DNA from: Baylisascaris procyonis
Lineage: Eukaryota > Nematoda > Chromadorea > Rhabditida > Ascarididae
Length of the DNA stretch: 64,000 nt
Assembly (NCBI GenBank): GCA_037389465.1
Contig: JAZARR010000185.1
Coordinates: 2,294,001 to 2,358,000, forward strand
Direction of reading: 5' to 3'
How positions within the stretch are numbered: position 1 is the stretch's first letter; each line of letters starts with the position of its first letter. Positions 13,901-33,912 of this stretch are shown piece by piece. Both the position numbers and the translations under genes were made by a program. The notes under the pieces were generated by a model, which saw only the letters and a list, made by a program, of their open reading frames with translations, searched no databases and was not told where the DNA came from.

Positions 13901-15089
13901 CTATAAATTAATATCGAAAGATGTTATACACACTGTGTGGCATTGATCTTTTTTTTTCACTCGAATAGTTTTATTGCCTTCTGAAATATATTTATGTTTA
14001 GAGATAAGGTGAATGCATTCTTTCTTTTTTTTTTAATATTCTATTTGAAAATTGGTGAAGAAATTTTGATGACAAAAAAATTTTTTTAAATTCAAATTTC
14101 AATCGATATTGCTAAAATGCAAAAAACGTGTAATTATTTCTCAAGAATTTTTATGTTTTAAAATTCGCCTCGGGGTATTAATTGTAATTAAATAAAAAGA
14201 TTTATTTGCCCTTATTAGTAGATCAATATGCCGATTAAAATTGATTCAACGATGTGGAAAAAATGTAATTGTTACAAATGTTACAAATGTTACAAGTAAT
14301 ATCTAGTTGTCGCCTACGTTAACTAAAGGAATACGAACGTCGTAGTGCATTGGCAGAAGGAAAGCAAAAAAAAAAAAAAAAACTGTTATCTGACAGCTGC
14401 AGATTATAAACCGCTTATACTGTCCTCTTAAATTTTTTGGTACGGAATTAGCGCTGAAATTCTTTGATTACTTTTAAATGTTCTTGTTGCTATTACCAGA
14501 TAGTATTACCAGTTACTACTAAATAAAAGTAACGCTCAATTACTGCAGTTATTATTATTGATAAGTGGAATATTTCTTTCATATAAACTGCAAAAGCTTC
14601 GCCTTTTTGTTTTGTTCAATAAAAATTGATAATATTCTAATAAGAAGGCAATTGAAATTGCAAGGAACGAAATTCACCTAGCACAGGTAACGAAGTTTTA
14701 ATGAATATCAATGAGGAGAAGTATACAAACGAAAGGAATGAACGAGAACAATAGAAATTTTCATCAGCCAATCCTTAATCAGTGATATGAGATACGTCGG
14801 CCACGCCGGTTATAAATTATTATCACTAGTCGATATGCCTCCCTCATTATCAGCGTTCATTAAGCGGTATCCATTTTTCGATGAATTTTATAGTTTCATT
14901 TATAATTATATATTTAAACAAAGTGATATGGAAATTTCACACCCAAAAAAAAAATTATGCAAAAATTTCATCATGCAAGGATCGCTTGCATAAAGTCAGC
15001 GCTTTGTAAATATTTTCGAAATTACTTACCCATACTGACGTACATTCGTCTATAAATATCGCGAAAATCAAGATGCCTAATAACATCAT
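10933..15089 (-). CDS. Secreted protein of unknown function (five exons, 247 residues)
   Basis: Exons, 5' to 3': 15089-15030, 13219-13089, 12408-12244, 11786-11618, 11151-10933. All phases agree (60+131+165+169+219 = 744 nt). The first coding exon is a signal peptide (MMLLGILIFAIFIDECTSVW), so the product is predicted to be secreted or to enter the ER. The mature part has stretches such as GEEYWTIVNKDGSLRDGRT, YIDYGSVCARFVDRYGKN, KLCGGFRVLSRK, AIMKRKTAETVTYNG and DDPIFFNKRVFIL. The two cysteines in the middle could form a disulphide. The C-terminal 45 residues are Pro/Glu/Tyr-rich. I do not recognise the family; it may be nematode-specific. An acceptor at 15100 leaves a leader of only 10 nt before the ATG, which suggests trans-splicing. 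An AATAAA (10919-10914) follows the stop. Confidence 0.8.
11525..11575. repeat. Perfect inverted repeat: 24-bp arms, 3-base loop
   Basis: Arms 11525-11548 and 11552-11575 are exact reverse complements (outer end TTTCGTTGCCC, inner end TATAGTTT) around the loop TAT. It lies in the last intron of the secreted-protein gene, just before a short AAAT run. It could be a fold-back element remnant or an RNA hairpin; no coding potential. Confidence 0.9.
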
Positions 15090-15293
15090 TTCGATGATCC
15101 TGAAACGATGTTATTATGAAAGTATTGAAACGTAAAGTAATTTGTGATATAACGCAAAGAATTTTAAAAAAAGAAAAGAGAAAATCCAATGCTTAAAAAT
15201 TTCCTGCATATATTTTAAAATATCCCGCGTATTTAAAAATGCAAAAAAAGTCATGAAACGAAAAAATTCAAACTTCATCACGCACATTTTTTC

Positions 15294-18563
<3,270 letters not shown>

Positions 18564-18719
18564 TTAAACAAGAAGAAGATGAATTTGCATAGAGGGAATG
18601 AATGAAATTAACCACCGAGTAATATTCACTATCAATGAACGTAAACCTAAAGCCATCTGTAAATCGGCCGGAATAGACGTCGTGCAAATAACGACAAAGA
18701 AAAGTGCTGCAACACGCAT
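18564..18719 (-). CDS. Possible small secreted peptide, or first exon of a secreted protein
   Basis: ATG at 18719 opens a 51-codon frame starting MRVAALFFVVICTTSIPA, a textbook signal peptide with a likely cleavage site after IPA. A T-rich acceptor (CCAACAG) sits about 30 bases upstream, as expected for a trans-spliced leader. The rest (DLQMALGLRSLIVNITRW ...) is not a family I know and has no dibasic neuropeptide cuts. It may be only the first exon. One donor inside it (18608/18607, CG|GTGGTT) would join in phase to a Cys-containing open stretch at about 18166-18129 on the same strand, which is followed by GTAAGT. Real coding status is uncertain. Confidence 0.35.
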   Translation of the reverse strand: MRVAALFFVVICTTSIPADLQMALGLRSLIVNITRWLISFIPSMQIHLLLV

Positions 18720-20944
18720 GATCGTTATCAGCAACTTTCAATGGAGTCTGTTGGCTAGTATTAACGCAGAAAAAAAAAAACGATATTATACCGAATAGCT
18801 CGACCAATTTCTTTTTTTTTTCTTTTTTCTCCACAATGAATGCGTACTCTATGGAAAATTTTTTTCTCCAATTTTAGTAAAAATATCCAATTTTTGTGGA
18901 AAATTTTATTGAAAATTATTGTGGATTTTTGAAATAGTTGAAATATTTCGTCCTTGCTACAATATTCAATTATTGCATCCTCTTCCCAGTCTTTTTTAAA
19001 CGATATCATCGATCAGAGTGCACCTATATGATTGCCTATAAGATTGGGGCAAGATTTCATTTTTTTAAAAAATTTCCAGCCTGAATAATGAGCAAAGAGG
19101 TAAATAAGTAGAAATATAATTGAAGTTAATAGAGGCATTAATTTCTAATACTGTGGAGACGATAAGCGGCCATTTATGCTTTATCTGAAAATCAGTACAT
19201 TCATAGAATTTAGGAATTGCACTAAAAATATTGCATATGCATTCGCTTTTCCCGAAAATCTAAATTCGCCTGAATTCGTCCATTAGTTTTACTCTTCCTT
19301 CAATAACTGAATCCATTTGAGCCACGAGAAACTATTCTTTCCTTCCCTCAGCACATAAGAAATATCGATTCTAAACTATATAAGATTATTAATCGCCGTT
19401 TAGCGAATTCGCAACGAATTTCCCAATGCGAATTCGCAAATTCTCACATAAATTTACAACGAAATTATCACATATTATTTCAAATAAGATATTCCCACCA
19501 AAAAAAAAACATCCCTGCATTGCAAAAAGAAATTTTCACAACACTTTGAAGAGGAAATTCATTTCAATAAAATCATTTAAATTTTTATCGGTAGGTAAAA
19601 TTTTTGTTTCCGCCAATGCAGTGGAAATTTTGCGAATGTAGAGTTTAGTAAATCTATCTGCACTCTCACCTTATCCTCCATCCTACACCTCCTTCCTCCA
19701 CCTCCTTTAAATAATAAATCCTCATGTGAACATCCGCTGAAGGTATATTTTATTTCGAATTTATAATATATTTCTATATTCATAACTGATCGATGAAATC
19801 GATCGATTAAAGCATTTGATTACGATCAACATTCCTTTGAATTGCTTTTACACCCTATAAAATATTGATTCGTATGTGTTATGAATGAGCGAAAGCATTC
19901 CAACAATTTGCAACATTGTACTCTTTTAGAAAAGATTAGGCACATTTCCCATCGCTATTAAATCATCTATAGATTATGAGAAGTCAATTGCGCGTTCACT
20001 TTATAGTTGGATCATTCTTGCCTTCAATTTACGAACAACCTCACAACATTCTATGATCGCTTTCCGATCAGGAAATATATTTTCATCAACAATTAAATTC
20101 AAATGCAATATTCAATAATCTAGAATATCCGATATGTAAATCATTTTGATTTGATTTGTTATGCACAATTGTATATGTGTATGTATTTGTCTGTCTGTGT
20201 CTGTATATGTTTGTAGTTTATGTGCATTTTTTTCCGTCTGTATGTATGTGGTTTCTTAACGGTATGAACGAATTGAATTGCTTTCTTGGAGCAAATTCGT
20301 ACATCAATTTAGCGCACTGAAATTAGCGAATATAACAGATGTTTTTTTTTTTGAAATGAAATTTTAAAAAATGTAGGATATTATTGTAAAATTGAAAATT
20401 TCGTACGGTATTTCTCGGCCAATAATAATAATAATAATAATAATAAATGAGCGTCTATATGATATCTCTACTTCAAGAAAAATAATTATTTTCAGAAGCT
20501 ACTGCTTCTTCACTAATTGTTGATGGCCGTTATCAATTTAACAACCTTATGTTTACGTTACGTTCCATCTTGATTTTCTTCCATTGTGAACAAAGGCAAA
20601 TGCTATATTTGAGAGAAAAAAAAAGAACTAAAGCACAAAATTGTTGCTCGTTTAAACGATTATTTCGATTCATATATCTCGAAATTTTCAGCAATAAAAT
20701 TTCTGGATTTTTTAAAATTCATAATATATGGAATTAAGTTTTTTTTTTCGTTAAAGATTAGTCATCAAATATAATTATGGTTAATAATCACTAATAAGTG
20801 GAATGAATTTAATAATTATTATTAAACAATAATTATTGAAATTATGATTACCTATTGTGTTTATGACGTCAGAAATTTATTAGGCTACTTTGCTCGACCA
20901 GCAAAATCAGAACAATATTCAACAAAGTTTTTATCGATATGATT

Positions 20945-21031
<87 letters not shown>

Positions 21032-21670
21032 AAACAATAGAAAATCAGCTTGAATACAATGCTCAGACTCTCTTCTAATCCACTGTATTGTAGTCTGATA
21101 CTTTGCCGCCATTACTATTCATTGTTGGCTATTATGAATATGAATGGAATTTCTTTTAGTCTCGAAAAGTTGTATCCTGAAAGGAAATGAGGAGAGGAAG
21201 CACTCGGGTTAGTTTGTTGATTCGGCTTGTTAGTTATCATTTTATCATTACGTAAAGCATAATTCGCATTATAATAACTGATAAGTTTATCACTAAAATA
21301 TTAGAATAAGCGTATGACATCCTGATCGATCACGATGAATTTATGGCATTTAGCTTTTTTTTTCTTTTGAGAAATTTAATTAACACTAAAAACTTTGCAA
21401 AAGTTTGGAAAAAGTTCGGAAAATTTTCAGCAACGAATGATGCAAATATTCATAGAGAATTTTTTTGCATATTTAATAAAAATTAATGCAATATATTCCT
21501 AGCATATATGCCAAATCATATTATGAAAAAAATAAATAAAAATAACATAGTCGTGTAGTTTTTATGGAAATTAGTTCCCAAATTTTTTTCAAATTTGAAA
21601 GAAGAAAAACAAATTTTTTAATGCTAAGTTTTACCGTGAAAACAAATAAAAAAAATTTCCATCTCTCTAG
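18720..21670. other. Intergenic or intronic AT-rich region
   Basis: No exon chain found. Contains an (ATA)n run at about 20422-20446 and a long (TA)n tract at 20947-21028. It may include introns of the plus-strand gene whose last exon is at 21671-21805. Confidence 0.4.
20947..21028. repeat. (TA)n microsatellite, about 41 units
   Basis: Pure AT dinucleotide tract. The Tyr-Ile open frames across it are an artefact of the repeat. Confidence 0.95.
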
Positions 21671-21805
21671 CATATAAAAGCGTTAACATTGAATGAAGTA
21701 TCATTTGACACGTTCTTGGCGTTCGAGTGGTTGCAATCGTCAACGTCGCCCCAAATCCCGAGTGTGGTGAATCGGAAAAGTGGTTCCCTTAGCGAGATCA
21801 AATAA
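21671..21805 (+). CDS. Orphan C-terminal exon of an unidentified plus-strand gene
   Basis: After a pyrimidine-rich acceptor (CATCTCTCTAG) there are 44 open codons and TAA. The peptide contains ALTLNEVSFDTFLAFEWLQ and SPQIPSVVNRKSGSLSEIK. Base composition is clearly richer in GC than its flanks, and the amino-acid use looks coding. I could not identify upstream exons or the family. It may be an alternative end of the gene that continues to the KEKE exons at 23.1-24.4 kb, because strand and direction agree, but no direct link is visible. Confidence 0.4.
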   Translation, partial: HIKALTLNEVSFDTFLAFEWLQSSTSPQIPSVVNRKSGSLSEIK

Positions 21806-23061
21806 TGATTGAGCTTTTACTACTTGCCCGATTATCGATCGTACTTCTTCTTCCTACCGTATTGTCGATTGTCACAATCATCCAATGCTTCGGCAAAAAA
21901 ACGTTGGTTTTATACTATTTTTGTGTTGCGTAATTGTTTAGGAAATCGTCTTTCTTAAATGGAAGATCCTTTTTTCTCTAACTTAAGCAAATTAATAACT
22001 TTCGGGAAAAGGAAATTATTGGGCGGGTAAATTCTTTCTTTCTTTCTTCTACTTTTTACCCGTATCTCAGAGAATTTTGAATTTAATATTTGAGAATTCA
22101 AAGACTCATATGTTTATTTCACATATCATAGGCGCCAATTTCGATGTAATCTTTTCTTCACTCTTTAAGCCAATAACTTTTGATGTTATCAAATCCTTTT
22201 TGCGGCACGGCTGTCACAAAATATTCATGCTTTCTTTCGGCTGTTTTTTTCACGTAAATGTTTGCACGAAATAAGAAATATCGGCTTGAGATCTGTGCGG
22301 TGACAAGTGAGATGTTGATTGTTGGGGAATGTATTTGAACAACGCATCATCTCACTATTCCATATTCTTATTCATTCATAAAGGCAGTTATTCATGAGTT
22401 CTGAAGTTTTGAATGAGGTATGGCACAATTCTGTAATCTGATTTAAAACACCGGAAAAGAAGGAAATTTTCGCAAAATTTCAAAGAAAAGCTCTCCAAAA
22501 GTGTACAATTTGGGCATATTTTTAACGCTTTTCTAGATAAGAGTTAGATTATACATATAGTACGACCGTTACTAAGTTGCCTATGCATATGCCTCTCCCA
22601 CCTCCCCGCCCCTCCCTCTTCCCACTTTTATCAAAAAATTCAACTTTACGGTCTGACCACTGTAAAATGAAAATCCGATAGGTGTGAGGTGAATGCAATT
22701 TTCATCGCCTTCAAATGGTACAGTTGCTTTCGGTGGCGATTGGACAGCATGAAGGATCGTATAGGAGATCACAACGTTTCAAACCTCTAGCATCAATAGT
22801 TCCCAATTTGAAGTCATCGACCAGGCAAACAAAGATTATATATAGGCGTCATAGGATATCGTCGGATCCGGCGCTGCAGAGATGCACTGATAAATGGCCA
22901 ATGTGCAAAGGCACGTGGAATGGTGACTGCGTTATCATAGGAGCGATAGTTTCGTTTCATTTTTTAATTTGAACGGAATATTTGCAATGTAGAAGGCAGA
23001 TGCCGAAATGTTAACATCCTCTATTCGAGTTTTTCGATTATACCTTCATTCTTTTTACGTT
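21806..23061. other. Region between the orphan exon and the KEKE exons
   Basis: Mostly AT-rich. The part at about 22680-22960 is more GC-rich and open in several frames on both strands. It could hold an exon of the KEKE gene, but I cannot choose a frame or splice sites with confidence. Confidence 0.3.
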
Positions 23062-24392
23062 AAGAAAATTTTCTTTAAGACCGAGGCCAGCAGCGCCAGC
23101 TGCTGCCGGAGCTGCTCCTGGTGCCACTGCTGCAGGTGGAACCGGTCCTCCAAAGGAAGCTGAGAAGGTGGGTGAGAAGAAAGATAGCGAGCAGAAGGAA
23201 GGTGAAAAGAAGGACGGCGAGGGTCAGAAGAAAGATGAAGAGAAGAAGGAAGAAAAGAAAGATGAGGAAAAGAAAGAAGGTGAGAAGAAAGAGGATGAGA
23301 AAAAGGAGGAAAAGAAAGAAGACGATAAAAAGGAAGAAGAGAAGAAGGAGGAAAAGAAGGATGAGAAGAAAGAGGAAAAGAAGGATGAAGAGAAGAAAGA
23401 CGAGAAGAACGATGAGAAAAAGGATGAGGAAAAGAAGGAAGGGGATAAGAAGGAAGAGGATAAGAAGGAAGAGGATAAGAAGGAAGAGGATAAGAAGGAA
23501 GAGGATAAGAAGGAAGAGGATAAGAAAGAGGAGGAAAAGAAAGGGGAGGACAAAAAAGACGAGGAAAAGAAGGACGAGGACAAGAAGGATGATGACAAAA
23601 AAGACGAGGAGAAGAAGGACGAAGAAAAGAAGGAGGAGGTTCGAGCATTTAAAAGTTTCGCATCCGAATCCTAAGCTCTACATTTAAGCTTATCAATACT
23701 ATAAACTTGCCTATGAAGCCGTATGCCGCGTCCACTAAGGCTTATATATTATAGTAGCCTTTCCTCGAAGCCGCATTTTTCATATTAGAATCAATAATAT
23801 ATATATTTATTTGATCCATGCAATCGGTTATAATATGGTTTATGACAGGACAAGAACTTCAGAGGATAGCTAATGAACATTAGAAGGTGGGAAATAGAAG
23901 GAATAAGACTGTCATGACCAACGGAAGTTGAAGGACGTCAAAGGATGAATAATTCATTTGCAGGATAAAGAGGAAAAGAAGGAAGAAGATGACAAGAAGG
24001 ATGAGGTGAGGATTTTCAATATTTTACAATTTGGCTAATATTTGTAGCAAAACTTCAGGAGTGCATATGAAATTTGCCTGTTACATGTTAAACCACCTGC
24101 CAATTACCTGTTAAATTGACCTTACGTGTTAAAAAGTTGGGAAGTTGGTTGTGATATTTCTTTATCAGTTTTCAATTTCTTTTAGCATAATATTTCCATC
24201 AACGATTAATTTTTCGAAGAGAAATTTGAAGCATTTTCTGCTCCGAAACGGCTCCAAATCGATGTCAACTAAGTGTGGTTTTCTTGTCATAAAGAGGAAT
24301 TTTTTTTGGCATAATTTATCGGCACTCTTAATGAGCAGCATTTACAGGACAAGGAGAAAGAGGGCGATGAGAAAAAGGATGACAAGGAATAA
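23062..24392 (+). CDS. Lys/Glu-repeat (KEKE) protein, 3' part; 5' end not found
   Basis: Three exons: about 23062/23080-23638, 23964-24005 and 24348-24392. The two internal junctions and the stop are clear and in phase 0. The first exon begins with an Ala/Gly/Pro-rich stretch (PAAPAAAGAAPGATAAGG) and then about 160 residues made almost only of Lys, Glu and Asp (KKDEEKKEEKK). The two small exons continue the pattern (DKEEKKEEDDKKDE; DKEKEGDEKKDDKE) and stop. Such sequence is highly charged, disordered or helical, and is found in many unrelated proteins, so no function is assigned. No ATG or convincing upstream exon was identified; the real acceptor may be TTTAAG at 23079 or CCAG at 23090. Opposite-strand and other-frame ORFs here are shadows. 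Confidence 0.6.
23452..23526 (+). repeat. 15-bp tandem repeat inside the KEKE exon, five copies
   Basis: Five near-identical 15-bp units (GATAAGAAGGAAGAG), each encoding DKKEE in frame. The repeat preserves the reading frame, so copy number can vary without a frameshift. Confidence 0.9.
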
Positions 24393-27300
24393 ACAACACC
24401 CACTCGGAATAGGCGCAAATGTCATAGCGCAGCATTACCTCATCTTTACTGGATCAAACTTACTCTCATGCGTACTCACTAAACTCTTCGACACTATTCC
24501 TTATAATGACTTGATTGCAGTAAAATTTATTTCCTTCGATGAATGTGGTTGTTCTACATGAGGCATCGGTGTTATATGGCTGCCGCGTTTGTGTGTCCTC
24601 GATCCTTGGAACTGTGCATATTTAGTTCGTCCATATTGAACCGGTCGGCCGGTCAATCTATCACCTATAGCCTGCATCATCCGAATAAACAAGGATGTTC
24701 GTCATTTTTTAGAATATGCAAATTTCTCACAAACAAAAATTAGAAGAATTGATGTTGTATCAAAGGGAATACGGTACTCGACCGTATTCAACTAGCTACT
24801 CGACCGGTCAAAGGCGCGAACTATGAAATGCATGTGTGCTTTTGAAGACCAACCGGTTAATATGAATTTTAGTGGTAATGCATTGACTCGTTTAACTGCA
24901 ATTAGCTTAACCTATCAGAATAAAATGTCCATCGATATCTCTAGCTTGACTTATTGTAAAAATTCGTAATTTTTAATGAGCACTCGTGCATGACGTCATT
25001 TGACTTTATTGCATAGATCATCTCTGCTTTTTTTTTATTTGCTCAGTAGCAATTCGTATGGAATTTGCTTGCACGGATAATTTTCGAACAAATATAGCAT
25101 AAATTTTTAGTGTTGCAGGTGTTGAAAAAGGGCTGATCTATTGGGTATGTCTGCAGAAAACAAATCGCATCGGCTTTCCTAATGTGCTTCACCACTTGTC
25201 TCCCTTATGCAGGTGCATTTTGAAGAAGCGATAAAGTAACCGGTCGGCCTACAAGGGATCAAACCATTAATTATTCTATTATGACCCGGCGAATTATCAC
25301 CTAATCACCCCAAAGTCGCGGGGAAGTGACGCCAGCAGAAGTGACAAAAGCAATGACGCTCTTATTTCTTTGAATTGCGAGACATCCTTAAGCATGAGGT
25401 GAAGAGTAGCTGAGCAGTTACATCAAGCCTGAGGTCAGAGATAACTGAGCAATCCAGTTAAGCCTGAGGTCAGAGATAACTGAGCAATCCAGTTAAGCCT
25501 GAGGTCAGAGATAACTGAGCAATCCAGTCAAGCCTGAGGTCAGAGATAACTGAGCAATCCGGCTAAGCCTGAGGTCAAAGATGGCCGGGCAATATTTTGA
25601 CTGGATAGGTCAACATGACCAGCAGTCTAAAATTAGCCAGAAGTCAAATGTTGTTTATGACGAACGGACTGGATTGAGTATGAATATAAGAAAAAAAATG
25701 TCGTTAAAACTTTGCTACTGATAAGCTTTACTGAATGGCTATTAATTACAACGCGTGTGGTCTGATGAAAGTACGGGACCCTTGTGGGAAAATGACATAC
25801 TTTAATATTAGCTACAACAACCTTATCATCTGACACTTCATTTAGGGGCTTCCTGCAATATCCATCGTTAGCTGCTGTTACTAAATGAAAAAATTCACTG
25901 AAAGAGCTTACAACCAATGTTATAGGGATTCACATTAAGCTTGCAAATCCCGCATTCAGCACTGTCGGCTCTAGGAGTGGATGTATTACGAGTGAAGACT
26001 TGTGATTATGCTGCGGTCGCTATCATTCGACCTCATATATATCAGTGGTTCGTTCGAATATCTGGTCCAATATTATTTACTACTTCCAGTAAGCTTTCCC
26101 ACCTCACTATTGCTTTTATTATCAAATCCATATATATTAATAGCTATATAACCTAGCATAAGCAATCAATAATCAAGGTAGATCCATGTTCATTACAGTA
26201 TGCTCCTTCAAATCAGTTAACGAAGTGAAAAACGAGATATGACAACTTCAGCTCAGTAGACATTCTTAGAATACATCCTTTTTTTTTGACTTCAAAGTTT
26301 CTCGAAGTGGGAAATTACCGTAATCAAGTCCCATAGTAGCCCCCTCCCCTTTTCATCTCCTTCGTCATATTGGATTACTCGCCCACTAAGTGCCAAATAT
26401 CGAAAATTACTTGATAGATTTCCTCGAAAAGGAATAGAGCTTTTCAAAATGAGAGCACTAATTAGCAGAACAACTGCATCTCGTTTTAAAAATTTCTAAA
26501 ATTACCGCATTCATAATTTCTAAATTTAGAGCTTAATAACAATTATAATTTAGCTATAAATTTAACCCAACGAAAAAATTTTGAAAGATTTAAGGATGTG
26601 TTCCGAAATATGCAGCAACAGCATTCATAAATTTGTACGAATTGCCGAATGATCGATATTAGAGACAATGATGTTAAGGGTATATCAATTGAGGTTGTTG
26701 ATAAATATTCATAGTGAAATGCATCATCATAATATTCATAAATAAAAACCTTTAAAATGAATCAAACATATTGATATCAAGAAGCGTTATACTCATATAG
26801 GCACCATAGCACAATGTGGTCTAACCAATATCATAGTCTCCTCTTATCCTCCGCCAGTCCTCTTTTGTCCTCTTCCAGTCCTTTCCTATCCTCCTGCCTG
26901 TCTCCGTAACGGTCCCCATTCAAAACCTTTATGATATCACCTCAACATTGCAAAAGCACTAATTTACTTGTTGAAGAGTTCTTAAACGAAAACAAACCGA
27001 TCAAAGAAGATATTATACAGATGGAGGAATTTTCATCGGCTCACAACGGTTATCTTTACTCCTTCCCTAAATCCATTTCTCACATCTTCCTTCAACTCAT
27101 TTCACGTTTCTCTCCTCCCATCTAATCATAAATTGTCATGAAAATCCAATCGAATCCAGGTTGGCAAGAACAAAGAGGTGGGAGAGCAGTAAAATTCAGC
27201 AAAGAAGTCTTGAAATTATTCCGACCTGCAGCTCATTTGAATAATAGCTCAGTTCAACTCATTATATCAACGAAAACGACTTTCTTGGATCCGCAAGGAT

Positions 27301-27493
27301 ATAGATCATAAATAAGAGTCCTAGACATCAACTATTTCATTAACATATATGCATATCAGTTAGCAAAGTCTATTAGCAAAAGCTATATACAAAAACAAAG
27401 AATTAAATAGAGATGTGTTATGATTCTATGCACAATCTTCGATACGAAGTAAAAGACATGTATATATCATTTACAATCGGAGTGGTTAGAAGA
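24393..27493. other. Intergenic region between KEKE gene end and nucleotidase gene end
   Basis: Convergent gene ends. No supported gene. Contains the 35-bp minisatellite at 25392-25601. Scattered open frames lack splice context. Confidence 0.45.
25392..25601. repeat. 35-bp tandem repeat, six copies
   Basis: Unit begins GCCTGAGGTCAGAGATAACT and is 35 bp. Copies start at 25392 (degenerate), 25427, 25462, 25497, 25532 and 25567 (degenerate). The inner copies are nearly identical and the outer ones have decayed. Confidence 0.95.
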
Positions 27494-31846
<4,353 letters not shown>

Positions 31847-33857
31847 TCGTTCCGTCCCACTACTACTTGGCCAATTACCTGCAAAAATTCTGCAATATTT
31901 GCATAACAAATTACCTCATGACATTTACATCAATAATATTCAAAATTCAAATATTCCTATGGGGAATCGATGGGAAAAAATGCGAAAATTATTCGACGAA
32001 AGAAATTACCCACTGAAAATAATACTAATATTGTTATGATGCATCATTCATTAGGCTATATCTTTCATCAATCTATTCCCGACGAAAGTTCCCGAAAGGT
32101 AAATTTCAGCGAACCGACACTAAGGCACCAAATATGAATAAGAAATTTATTGCTTGGGTACGTTTTTTATAAACGTTTTGAATGCAAATTTGAGATTCAA
32201 TTCAAGGTGGTAAAGGAATTCAATGAGATTTCGATGAAAGGTCTCTTACTACTTTCATCTTCCCATTCCCTCTCCGATTCACGGATTCTAGGAAATAAAA
32301 TTGCAACCAGCATACCGAGTGAACGAATTCGTATGGATCGATGAGAGTGGCTATTGCGATCGTGAAGAGGTGATGGATAGAAGTTAGTGAAAAGCGCCTT
32401 TGAACAAACCAATCACTGATTGAATATTGAGTTGTTGCTCTGCAATCATATAACATTTTGAACTGAAATTTTCGCAACTGATAGCAATATTTGCATAACG
32501 CGTATTTTTTTGAAAGCATTGGTGAATCTACCATATTCCTGCGCTAATATGCCCAGGGGGTTGAACTCTCACAGCCTTTCAAAGCCGACTTATATTCGAG
32601 ATGAGGGCTTATGAAAAATGTTTAGGACCTAAGATGCTTAATTAAGCTTGAAAAATGATCTATATTTGCGGAAAAATTGGGCAGTGATTATACCATACTC
32701 ATCTTTAAGACGGTTACTTTCAACGATGAAAAGACTACAGTTAGTTTTATAAACTGCAAGATACGGTACATTAAACAACCTAGAAATGTTCAGGAGCAAT
32801 TCAAATAGGAACCATTAGGCCCGAAAATATTATCAATAAAATATCGCCCCTTATCGTACAATTTCCGGTTTTTCGTTCAACTTTTCTAGAAGTACATCAT
32901 AGTTTTGTTCAACGCCAAGATAGCTGAAGCACTATCTCGAGCTTAGACTCAAGAAAAAATTGTATACGGCCCTTTGGCAACATATCATCTAATCTACAAT
33001 CCATATATCAAGCAACGAGTCTAAATCGTTATCCTATATCATACTTCAGCTGTTCTTCATCCACCTGTAATAAGCCACTTTCCGGTCCCGTTTATATTTC
33101 GCATGCGAACTTTTATATTCGGATGCGAAATGACATTGCGAGAATCAAGTATTGCGGCAAAAAACTCAACAAAAATTTAAGAAACGAGACAATGAATGTG
33201 GTAATTGCCTCCTTAAAACCTAATCACAATAGCATACATGGAGTAAGAATCTTTCGTTGCGACAATTGGAGCAATCTAGACCTAAAATAGGAAATAGAAC
33301 CCCACATACAAAACATTTTAAACGCTAACCAACCGAGTAACAGCAAAGAGATTGTATAAACTCTAGCAACTGCCAATATTATATTACTTATGAATGGAAT
33401 ATTTTTGCAACTATGCAAAAATGATATTATATATAAGTTTTATTGCAATTATGTGTTCGAAATTTGTTGATGCCACCAGATGTATACATTCAATAACCCT
33501 ATCCTTATCGTTATCAATTAAATATCATACACGTTAAACAAGATGGACACTTTCGAAACTTTTAACTGTTCTTTGATGTATTCCACATACAAGGATCTGT
33601 TTATATGAGAGAGGCGAAAGGATGGAATGGGAGAGGAAGAGAGGGAACGTAACAGTAAACACAACATCGAAGACTCCACTTACAACAAAATATGCAAGCT
33701 ACGACTATTGATCGTTAGTGAATGATTACGAGATAAGCTTGCCAGCTTTATTGTTGGGATAGCCTCAGAACATTTGTTCCCATTGCTAGTGCTTTGATCC
33801 CTTCATCATCTCTGAGAAAAACCCTCAGAGGTTCTTACAATCTTCGAGAGTTTCGTT

Positions 33858-33859
<2 letters not shown>

Positions 33860-33909
<50 letters not shown>
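33860..33909. repeat. (TA)n microsatellite
   Basis: Pure TA dinucleotide tract of about 25 units. Confidence 0.95.

Positions 33910-33912
<3 letters not shown>

Noticed and set aside
20001..20105. Minus-strand 35-codon stretch (ENIFPDRKAIIECCEVVRK)
   Set aside because: Looks protein-like, but an in-frame TGA lies just upstream and no good acceptor follows it. Not enough to call an exon.
22715..22972. 85-codon plus-strand frame upstream of the KEKE exons
   Set aside because: Other frames on both strands are also open here, and I could not find a phase-compatible junction to 23.1 kb.
23121..23687. Long plus-strand Arg/Lys frame and minus-strand Ser/Phe/Pro frames over the KEKE exon
   Set aside because: They are other-frame shadows of the repetitive GAG/AAG/GAT sequence. 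Only the K/E/D frame continues in phase into the two following small exons.
25633..25917. 94-codon minus-strand frame
   Set aside because: No recognisable motif, no matching neighbours and no clear splice signals.
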